The notes under the pieces are model-generated. The model made no database searches and was not told the origin of the DNA. It saw only the letters and a program-made list of their open reading frames with translations. A program made the position numbers and the translations under genes. This document shows positions 1 to 5,065 of a DNA stretch of 6,619 nucleotides, piece after piece. This DNA is from Merdiplasma sp905207905 (lineage in GTDB: Bacteria > Bacillota > Clostridia > Lachnospirales > Lachnospiraceae), in the NCBI GenBank assembly GCA_902475025.1, contig CABRXX010000098.1:1-6619 (forward strand), read 5' to 3'. Each line of letters starts with the position of its first letter. Within the stretch, counting starts at the first letter, position 1.

Positions 1-4
1 CCGA

Positions 5-25
5 GCCACCCGTTTTACGGGTGGC
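5..25. repeat. GC-rich perfect hairpin at the left edge
   Basis: GCCACCCG (5-12) and CGGGTGGC (18-25) are perfect 8-bp inverted arms around the 5-nt loop TTTTA. No T-run follows on the plus strand (GGCGACTGTGTCAC comes next), so it is not a standard plus-strand terminator. The minus-strand side leaves the window after 4 nt and cannot be judged. It could be the terminator stem of a minus-strand transcript, a dispersed intergenic palindrome, or the subterminal hairpin of an IS200/IS605-type element. The hairpin is certain; its role is not. Confidence 0.55.
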
Positions 26-75
26 GGCGACTGTGTCACAAAATATGTGTTTACTGTTTTTCATTTTTGTTTTTC

Positions 76-104
76 TTGTTATTTGAAGTCGCCTGTGATA
101 TTAT
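76..104 (+). promoter_or_regulatory. Predicted sigma-A promoter of mnmA
   Basis: A -35-like TTGTTA (76-81, 4 of 6 consensus bases) is separated by exactly 17 nt from a -10-like TATTAT (99-104, 5 of 6). The -10 is preceded by TG and one base (96-98), an extended -10 pattern that compensates for the modest -35. Transcription would start near 111, leaving a leader of about 85 nt before the mnmA ATG. The leader shows an AAAGGA ribosome binding site (181-186) but no riboswitch or terminator that I recognise. The stretch upstream of the promoter is T-rich. Confidence 0.5.
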
Positions 105-196
105 GAAAAGACACGAAACGCCCGGTCAGAACCCGTTTTTTCAAAATATTAAGAGTTTCTGCTTGGGCGGAAATAATATTAAAGGAATGGAATAGA

Positions 197-1288
197 ATGG
201 ATAAGAGAGCTTTGATTGCCATGAGCGGCGGAGTGGACAGCTCCGTGGCGGCTGCACTGATGTGCAGGGAGGGGTACCAGTGTATTGGCGTAATGATGAA
301 GCTGTTCCGCAATGAGACGGTGGATCTTCCTAAGGGGCATACCTGCTGTTCTCTGGATGATGCGGAGGATGCAAGAGCCGTAGCATTTCGCTTAGGGATG
401 CCTTTTTATGTTTCCAATTTTACAGAGGATTTTGCCAGTCAGGTGATAGACCGGTTTGTGGAGTCCTATGAGAGAGGCGCTACTCCAAATCCCTGTATCG
501 ACTGTAACCGTTATATGAAGTTTGAGAAGCTTTACCGCAGGGCTAGGGAGCTGGAGTGTGATACCATTGTGACAGGGCACTACGCCAGAAGCACTTTTGA
601 CGCGGCTTCTGGCAGATGGCTGCTGAAAAAAGCCAAGAATCTGGCAAAGGATCAAAGCTATGTGCTGTATTTTATGAGTCAGGATCAGCTGGCTCATACC
701 CGTTTCCCGCTGGGAGAGTATGAAAATAAAGAACAGGTGCGTCAGCTGGCAGACAGTTTCGGATTTACCAATGCCAGGAAACATGACAGTCAGGATATCT
801 GCTTTGTGGTCAATGGGAAGTACGGAGATTTTATTGAGCATTACCGGGGAAAAACCTATCCCAGAGGGGAGTTTGTAGATACTTCCGGGAAGGTGCTGGG
901 AGAGCATAGGGGAATCATTCGCTATACCATTGGTCAGCGGAAGGGGCTGGGTTTGGCTCTTCCGACGCCCATGTATGTGTGCAGGAAGGATCTGGAGAAA
1001 AATCAGGTGATCCTTTCAGAGGAGAAGGAGCTGTTTACCAGGGAATTTCAGGCAGAGGATTTTAACTGGATTTCCTGTGAGCCTCCCAGGGAACCTTTGA
1101 AAGTCACTGCCAAGACCAGATACCATGCAAAGGAAGCTCCCGCCCAGGCAGAGGTGCTGGAAGGCGGGAGGGTGAGGATCGTGTTTGATACGCCTCAGCG
1201 GGCCATCACTGTAGGGCAGGCAGTGGTGCTGTATGACGGAGAAAATGTAGTAGGCGGAGGAACGATCTGCGCCACAGAAAGGTTGTAA
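197..1288 (+). CDS. mnmA: tRNA-specific 2-thiouridylase MnmA (TrmU)
   Basis: This cytoplasmic enzyme adenylates C2 of the wobble uridine U34 in Lys, Glu and Gln tRNAs and replaces its oxygen with sulfur relayed from a cysteine desulfurase, giving s2U34. The 363 residues match the usual family length. The N-terminal PP-loop ATPase carries SGGVDSS at 10-16; TGHYAR at 126-131 and the tRNA-handling segment with DQSYVL (152-157) follow; the central and C-terminal beta domains contain YTIGQRKGLG (243-252). The two active-site cysteines expected from E. coli Cys102 and Cys199 align with Cys103 (in NPCIDCN) and Cys202 (in SQDICF). The position of E. coli Asp99 is a cysteine here (Cys100), giving a CXXC plus C arrangement seen in iron-sulfur-dependent thiolases; cluster binding is inferred. 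Cys50-Cys51 are a further pair near the N-terminus. The ATG has AAAGGA 10 nt upstream. The next gene begins 2 nt after the stop, so the two are probably one operon. No cysteine desulfurase gene is present in the window. Confidence 0.97.
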   Translation: MDKRALIAMSGGVDSSVAAALMCREGYQCIGVMMKLFRNETVDLPKGHTCCSLDDAEDARAVAFRLGMPFYVSNFTEDFASQVIDRFVESYERGATPNPCIDCNRYMKFEKLYRRARELECDTIVTGHYARSTFDAASGRWLLKKAKNLAKDQSYVLYFMSQDQLAHTRFPLGEYENKEQVRQLADSFGFTNARKHDSQDICFVVNGKYGDFIEHYRGKTYPRGEFVDTSGKVLGEHRGIIRYTIGQRKGLGLALPTPMYVCRKDLEKNQVILSEEKELFTREFQAEDFNWISCEPPREPLKVTAKTRYHAKEAPAQAEVLEGGRVRIVFDTPQRAITVGQAVVLYDGENVVGGGTICATERL

Positions 1289-1290
1289 GT

Positions 1291-2607
1291 ATGGGATTTT
1301 CAATATTAGAATTATTTTGGCTGTTTTTTGTGTATTCCTTTGCAGGATGGGTGATGGAGACAGTCTATGCCACTGTGCGGCAGAGAGTGTTTGCCAACAG
1401 AGGGCTGGTTAACGCTCCCCTTTGTATTATATACGGCTTTTCAGGGGTACTGATCTCTGTAACGCTGCGGGGATTGGACGGCATCTGGCTGTTTGTAGGG
1501 ATCGTGATCTATACCACAGTGATTGAGTGGATCGCCGGACATCTGGCTGAGCTGATTTATCATGAGCGGTGGTGGGATTATTCTGATCGCAGGCTGAATC
1601 TGGATGGCTATATTTGTCTTGGTGCTTCCCTGCTGTGGGGGGTCTTGGGCTTCGTGGCGGTGAAATGGCTGAACGCTTTGGTTTTGCAGGTGTTCTATCT
1701 GATTCCAAGCCTGGTGCGCCCGGTGGTGATTTGGACTATGGTAGCGATTCTGGCAGTGGATGTGCTGGCCTCTTATATGCTGCTGCGAGGCAGGGGAGGA
1801 CGGCTGGATCGCTGGGAGATGGCCAACAATCAGATTGCCAATGTGACGGCGAAACTGGGAAAATGGATCGCAGACCGCATTGACCGCCGTTTACATAAAG
1901 CTTATCCAAAGGCCCAGAAGGCTGTGGCAGCACCCAAGGAAAAGACGGTGTTTGCCTACGGCTGCGGATTTTATAAGGTAGTGGTGCTGTTTTTTATCGG
2001 TGCTTTTCTGGGAGATCTGGTGGAGACGGTATTCTGCCGATTTGCCCAGGGGTACTGGATGAGCCGCAGCAGCGTGGTCTGGGGACCGTTCAGTATTGTC
2101 TGGGGGATTGCGGTGGCTGCGGTGACAGCCATGCTCTATAAGTATAAGGACCGGAGCAAAATGTTTTTGTTCTGGGCAGGTACGTTGTTAGGAGGAGCTT
2201 ACGAATACTTCTGCAGCATTTTTACAGAGATTGTATTTGGCAAGATTTTCTGGGATTACAGCGCCATTCCCTTTAACCTGGGGGGGAGGATCAACCTGCT
2301 GTTCTGTTTTTACTGGGGAATCGCAGCTATTGCATGGTTTAAAGTGGTATATCCTGTGGTGACCAGATGGATCGAGAAGATACCGGTGAAGATCGGAAAA
2401 GTAGTCACCTGGTGCCTTATCGTATTTATGACCTGCAATATCATTGTATCCAGCGGAGCTCTGCTGCGCTACGGAGAGCGGGAGGACGGTGTGGAAGCCA
2501 TTGCTCCCTGGCAGGTGTGGATGGATGAACACTATGATGATGAAACGATGGAACGGATTTATCCAAAAGCAAAGGATCCTATTAAAAAGGATACTGCCCA
2601 AAAGTAA
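1291..2607 (+). CDS. Multi-pass membrane protein with two CmpB-like (ABC-transporter type IV) repeats
   Basis: A 438-residue integral membrane protein that I assign to the CmpB-like 'putative ABC-transporter type IV' family (PF06541), whose biochemical role is not established. Hydrophobic segments lie at about 6-22, 41-59, 65-82, 105-125, 131-165, 228-244, 262-281, 291-310, 333-357 and 371-392. The family pattern occurs twice. Copy one has GWVMETV (19-25), NRGLVNAPLCIIYG (36-49) and RWWDYS (93-98). Copy two has GDLVETV (241-247), SRSSVVWGPFSIVWG (258-272) and IFWDYS (319-324). The copies are joined by a basic, probably cytoplasmic linker at about 166-220. The C-terminal tail (about 393-438) is charged and ends in a Lys-rich stretch. 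The ATG lies 2 nt after the mnmA stop with AGAAAGG (1276-1282) as ribosome binding site inside the end of mnmA, which indicates coupled translation. There is no ATPase partner in the window, so transport is unproven; the name reflects sequence family only. Confidence 0.8.
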   Translation: MGFSILELFWLFFVYSFAGWVMETVYATVRQRVFANRGLVNAPLCIIYGFSGVLISVTLRGLDGIWLFVGIVIYTTVIEWIAGHLAELIYHERWWDYSDRRLNLDGYICLGASLLWGVLGFVAVKWLNALVLQVFYLIPSLVRPVVIWTMVAILAVDVLASYMLLRGRGGRLDRWEMANNQIANVTAKLGKWIADRIDRRLHKAYPKAQKAVAAPKEKTVFAYGCGFYKVVVLFFIGAFLGDLVETVFCRFAQGYWMSRSSVVWGPFSIVWGIAVAAVTAMLYKYKDRSKMFLFWAGTLLGGAYEYFCSIFTEIVFGKIFWDYSAIPFNLGGRINLLFCFYWGIAAIAWFKVVYPVVTRWIEKIPVKIGKVVTWCLIVFMTCNIIVSSGALLRYGEREDGVEAIAPWQVWMDEHYDDETMERIYPKAKDPIKKDTAQK

Positions 2608-2653
2608 GAGAACATTTGTCTGAGGTTTCAGGCCGGGAGATGTATAGCAAAAT

Positions 2654-2783
2654 AAAAAGGGGGTGTTGCATAATACGGCCCCCGGTGGATTTTCGGTGTG
2701 TTTTCCTCCGAAAACGCGTTCGTTTTCGGAGGAAAATCACCCGAAAGGGTACCGCCGGAGGGCTTATGCAACACCCTCTTTTT
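2654..2783. repeat. 130-bp symmetrical imperfect palindrome (MITE-like element)
   Basis: The outer arms, 2654-2673 and 2764-2783, are 20-bp inverted repeats with one difference (G2660 against T2777, a G-U pair in plus-strand RNA). The inner core is a perfect 16-bp stem, 2701-2716 with 2721-2736, around CGTT. Both pairs share the same centre (2718.5), so the whole stretch folds as one structure. Between them GCCC/GGGC, CCGG/CCGG, GGTGG-type and TTTCGG/CCGAAA pairings continue the stem with small bulges. The inverted ends, the compact size and the absence of a gene inside resemble a miniature inverted-repeat element. I see no clear target-site duplication in the flanks (AGCAAAAT on the left, CTCTCATTC on the right), and copy number cannot be judged from one window. 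A purely structural RNA or terminator role is the alternative. Confidence 0.75.
2654..2783. terminator. Probable bidirectional intrinsic terminator between convergent genes
   Basis: The palindrome lies between the ends of two convergent genes, 46 nt after the membrane-protein stop and 3 nt beyond the sdaAA stop. On the plus strand the stem closes with CTCTTTTT (2776-2783). On the minus strand it closes with CCCCC followed by TTTTTATTTT (2663 down to 2649), a stronger T-rich tail. Both strands therefore have a GC-rich stem followed by a T-run, the signature of rho-independent termination. The stem is far longer than a typical terminator, so termination may be a secondary effect of a repeat element placed here. 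Confidence 0.65.
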
Positions 2784-2786
2784 CTC

Positions 2787-3665
2787 TCATTCATTTCTGC
2801 AGATGGAACAGCCCAGGGCGCAGCCAGTGGGAGTGCCGGCGCAGCCCCCCACTGCAGTCTCCCGAAGTTCAAAGGGGAGACTTTTTCCCACATGGTACAT
2901 GGTCTCGGCCATCTCATCAAAAGGAATGGGATGGGAAATGCCGGCCAGAGCCAGTTCGGCAGAGGTGAGGGCATTGGCTACCCCGATGGCATTTCGGGTC
3001 TGGCAGGGGGATTCTACAAGTCCTGCAATGGGATCACATACAAGCCCCAGCAGATTGGAGAGGGCATGGGCAGCGGCAGAAAGACATTGGCTGGGGGTTC
3101 CTCCCATGATCTCAGTGATGGCGCTGGCGGCCATGGCGGAGGCCGCCCCCACTTCTGCCTGACATCCTGCTTCTGCTCCGGAGACAGAGGCGTTTCGCAT
3201 CAAAAGGTATCCGACGGCGCTGGCGTTTAACAGCCCTTTGTATAAATCGGTGTCTGTAAGTCTACGCTCTTCTTTCAGGGCCATAAGAATGCCGGGGAGC
3301 ACCCCGGAGGAACCTGCGGTGGGGGCGGCGACGATCAGCCCCATGGAAGCATTTACCTCCAGGACAGCCATGCTGTAGGCCATGGCTTTGGAAAGCACAG
3401 CTCCAGTTACACTCCGGTCTGTCTGGCTGTGTTCCTGTAATTTTTTTGCCTCACCGCCGATCAGCCCGCCCATGGATTTCCCGGGATTTTTGATAGGGGC
3501 GTGAGAAGAATTTTCCATAATTTCCAGAACAGTTTCCAGTTTTTTGTCAATTTCCTCCTCTGTGAGGGTACCCATCGTAAGCTCCCGCTGTTTCATAACT
3601 GCGGAGATGGGCATCTGGGTTTTCAAGCACAAATCCAGTAAATTCTGACCAGTATAAAAATCCAT
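2787..3665 (-). CDS. sdaAA: L-serine dehydratase, iron-sulfur-dependent, alpha subunit
   Basis: Catalytic subunit of the two-subunit [4Fe-4S] L-serine dehydratase, which in the cytoplasm converts L-serine to pyruvate and ammonia without pyridoxal phosphate. From the chosen start it has 292 residues, a normal length. The family signature PTAGSSG is at 115-121, and KNPGKSMGGLIGGEA at 60-73 is also typical. Cys168 (EAGCQ), Cys210 (VCDP) and Cys221 (ESPC) are spaced 42 and 11 residues apart, the same spacing as the three cluster ligands Cys343, Cys385 and Cys396 that I recall for the Legionella single-chain enzyme, so they are assigned as cluster ligands. The C-terminus has four more cysteines (275, 282, 286, 289), denser than I expect for the family. 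An in-frame ATG at 3686 would add seven residues (MKCRRFL), but the ATG at 3665 has AGGAGG 6 nt upstream, and the longer start would read through that site. It lies 10 nt after the beta-subunit gene, which completes the enzyme. Confidence 0.95.
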   Translation of the reverse strand: MDFYTGQNLLDLCLKTQMPISAVMKQRELTMGTLTEEEIDKKLETVLEIMENSSHAPIKNPGKSMGGLIGGEAKKLQEHSQTDRSVTGAVLSKAMAYSMAVLEVNASMGLIVAAPTAGSSGVLPGILMALKEERRLTDTDLYKGLLNASAVGYLLMRNASVSGAEAGCQAEVGAASAMAASAITEIMGGTPSQCLSAAAHALSNLLGLVCDPIAGLVESPCQTRNAIGVANALTSAELALAGISHPIPFDEMAETMYHVGKSLPFELRETAVGGCAGTPTGCALGCSICRNE

Positions 3666-3671
3666 AAGGAA

Positions 3672-3677
3672 CCTCCT
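3672..3677 (-). promoter_or_regulatory. sdaAA ribosome binding site overlapping the sdaAB stop
   Basis: AGGAGG on the minus strand sits 6 nt before the ATG at 3665. Its first two bases are the last two of the sdaAB stop codon TAG (3678-3676). This decides the sdaAA start and implies that ribosomes finishing the beta subunit reinitiate on alpha, which would help keep the two subunits at similar levels. Confidence 0.85.
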
Positions 3678-4344
3678 ACATTTCAATGAGCATCAGATCC
3701 GAAACATTGGGATTGATTCGGATGTACTGCAGAATATCACGGGGAATGGGTTCATCAGATTCAACCACCGTAAAAGCAGTCGTGCCCTTCTCTTCCCGAA
3801 AAAGCCGCATAAAAGCAATATTGATGTTATGAAGACTCAGGCACTGGGTAATATGAGCCACCACGCCCGGCTTGTCAATCTGCTGAACAATGAGGGTACT
3901 GTACTCTCCGGTAAATTCCACATCAATGTGATTGATGCGGACAATCCGCATCTTTCCTCCGCCAATGGATTCTCCCCGGACAAACAGGGTGTGGCCCTCC
4001 TTATCTTCAAAGAAGATATCCGCGGTGTTGGGGTGGTTGGTGACGGTTTTTTCATCCGGAATAAAATGGTACTCTACTCCCATGCGGTCTGCGATTTCAA
4101 AGGCATCCCGAATCCGTTCATCATCTGTATGGAAACCCAAAGTTCCCCCCAAAAGGGCTTTGTCGGTTCCGTGACCCCGGTAGGTTCTGGCGAAAGATCC
4201 GTACAGGGTAAAAGTAACCTTTTCAATAGGCCTTCCGTACATTTTTCTGGCGGATAGGGCAATGGCAACGGCTCCGGCTGTATGGGAACTGGATGGACCG
4301 ATCATATTGGGGCCGATCACATCAAAAATACTAAGAAAATTCAT
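3676..4344 (-). CDS. sdaAB: L-serine dehydratase, iron-sulfur-dependent, beta subunit (ACT domain)
   Basis: Partner subunit of the iron-sulfur L-serine dehydratase; 222 residues is the usual size. The N-terminal domain opens with the hallmark IGPSSSHTAG (15-24) and continues with GHGTDKALLGG (57-67), a loop typical of this domain. A C-terminal ACT domain occupies about 149-222 (LIVQQIDKPGVVAHITQCLS and the following strand-helix units). ACT domains usually bind small ligands, often amino acids; a role in serine-responsive control is inferred, not shown. The ATG has a perfect AGGAGG (4351-4356) 6 nt upstream. The gene is followed at once by sdaAA with coupled translation. In many bacteria the two parts are fused into one chain; the split form here is the arrangement common in Bacillus and clostridia. 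Confidence 0.95.
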   Translation of the reverse strand: MNFLSIFDVIGPNMIGPSSSHTAGAVAIALSARKMYGRPIEKVTFTLYGSFARTYRGHGTDKALLGGTLGFHTDDERIRDAFEIADRMGVEYHFIPDEKTVTNHPNTADIFFEDKEGHTLFVRGESIGGGKMRIVRINHIDVEFTGEYSTLIVQQIDKPGVVAHITQCLSLHNINIAFMRLFREEKGTTAFTVVESDEPIPRDILQYIRINPNVSDLMLIEM

Positions 4345-4380
4345 GTGCTTCCTCCTGTTAGGTGAAATATCGCTTTTTCT

Positions 4381-4389
4381 ATGATACCA
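4381..4389 (-). promoter_or_regulatory. Possible extended -10 promoter of sdaAB-sdaAA
   Basis: On the minus strand TGGTATCAT gives an extended -10 (TG, one base, then TATCAT, 5 of 6 consensus bases). No good -35 is found 16-18 nt upstream, where a palindrome lies instead. Transcription would start near 4374, about 30 nt before the sdaAB ATG. The poor -35 fits either an extended -10 promoter or an activator-dependent one; chance occurrence cannot be excluded. Confidence 0.35.
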
Positions 4390-4405
4390 GCTAATCTTGC
4401 ATTCC

Positions 4406-4427
4406 GAGAAGCTTCTCCTGAAAGGAG
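4406..4427. repeat. Overlapping palindromes upstream of sdaAB
   Basis: GAGAAGCTTCTC (4406-4417) is a perfect 12-bp palindrome. It overlaps a second perfect inverted repeat, CTCCT GAA AGGAG (4415-4427). Both lie where the -35 region of the putative sdaAB promoter would be, so they may be an operator. They could also form a short hairpin after tetR, but no T-run follows on the minus strand, so a terminator is unlikely. The binding protein is unknown. Confidence 0.35.
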
Positions 4428-4458
4428 CGTACGGGATATCTTTTGTGGCAGCTTCTTT

Positions 4459-5007
4459 TTAAAAGAGATGCTCTTTCGTATGTTTGCCTGCCAGATCCAG
4501 AAGCGTACAGACTTTTTCGCAGAACCCCTGGAAATCGTAGGACATATCGGATTCAAACCAGTCCAGAATCAAACCGGAGAGGAGACATTTGTAAAAGTGA
4601 GCCAGGGTCTTGCAGTCTTCCTGGGACAGCGCGTGTGTATCCTCTGTGCGTTCCAGATAGCAGTTTACAAAGTAGTAGCTGGCATCGTTGAGATAGCGGA
4701 TAAAAACCTCCCGCTGAACGGAACGATAAAGATGCAGACAGGCCTTTTTTCGTTTCAGGCACTCCTCCACAATGGGAGTGATGCAGCTTAAAGGGGATCC
4801 TGGATCAAAATGTTTTTGCAGGATCTGATCCGTCAATTCTTTTGCAGAGTATTCTGTGAGAGCGGGAATATCTGCAAAATGATAATAAAAGGTGTTGCGG
4901 TTCACCTGGCACCGCTCCACAATATCGTGGACAGTGATCTTATTGAAGGGCTTTTCTTCCAGGATCTGCCAGAATGCTTCGCTGAGGGCTTCTTTTGTGC
5001 GGTTCAT
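4459..5007 (-). CDS. TetR/AcrR-family transcriptional regulator
   Basis: A DNA-binding repressor-type protein of 182 residues, typical of the family. The N-terminal helix-turn-helix domain spans about 1-47; the recognition region is ITVHDIVERCQVNRNTFYYHF (24-44), where NTFYYHF is the characteristic end of the TetR helix-turn-helix. The rest is an alpha-helical ligand and dimer domain; the segment near 141-160 (CLLSGLILDWFESDMSYDFQ) resembles the C-terminal type found in DhaS-like Firmicute TetR proteins. It has seven cysteines, which is many, but no clear metal or redox motif. A TTG at 5022 would add five residues, but the ATG at 5007 has GGGAG 8 nt upstream and that TTG would start within the same site, so ATG is preferred. 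It lies 54 nt after the radical SAM gene on the same strand and has its own promoter and a candidate operator. The effector and target genes are unknown. Confidence 0.9.
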   Translation of the reverse strand: MNRTKEALSEAFWQILEEKPFNKITVHDIVERCQVNRNTFYYHFADIPALTEYSAKELTDQILQKHFDPGSPLSCITPIVEECLKRKKACLHLYRSVQREVFIRYLNDASYYFVNCYLERTEDTHALSQEDCKTLAHFYKCLLSGLILDWFESDMSYDFQGFCEKVCTLLDLAGKHTKEHLF

Positions 5008-5022
5008 AGAATTTTCTCCCAA

Positions 5023-5041
5023 ATCATAATGGGATTATTAT
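5023..5041. promoter_or_regulatory. Candidate TetR operator
   Basis: ATCATAAT GGG ATTATTAT is an inverted repeat with 8-bp arms, one mismatch and a 3-nt spacer. It covers the -10 element of the tetR promoter and the probable transcription start. Size and position suit a TetR dimer that represses its own gene. I infer the link from position alone. Confidence 0.5.
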
Positions 5042-5065
5042 ACTCGCCCTCGGTTACTTTTTCAA
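5037..5065 (-). promoter_or_regulatory. Predicted sigma-A promoter of the tetR gene
   Basis: On the minus strand a -35 TTGAAA (5065-5060, 5 of 6 consensus bases) and a perfect -10 TATAAT (5042-5037) are separated by exactly 17 nt. The -35 overlaps the stop codon of the radical SAM gene. Transcription would start near 5030, giving a leader of about 23 nt that contains the GGGAG ribosome binding site. This is the best promoter match in the window and lets the regulator be made independently of the upstream gene. Confidence 0.75.

Noticed and set aside
187..195. Minimal ATG-GAA-TAG open frame just before mnmA
   Set aside because: The ribosome binding site lies directly against this ATG and would suit the mnmA ATG at 197 much better; a chance occurrence is likely.
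392..907. Minus-strand open frame of 171 codons opposite mnmA
   Set aside because: It is antisense to the conserved mnmA sequence with no recognisable domain.
2616..3230. Plus-strand open frame of 204 codons, and overlapping plus-strand frames, across the palindrome and the 3' part of sdaAA
   Set aside because: They run antisense to a well-supported sdaAA gene and through the inverted repeat; the translation is low complexity and matches no family I know.
4341..4556. Minus-strand open frame of 71 codons bridging tetR and sdaAB, ending in an ATGA overlap with the sdaAB start
   Set aside because: Half of it overlaps tetR in another frame, it has no recognisable domain, and the overlap with sdaAB looks accidental given the good independent ribosome binding site of sdaAB.
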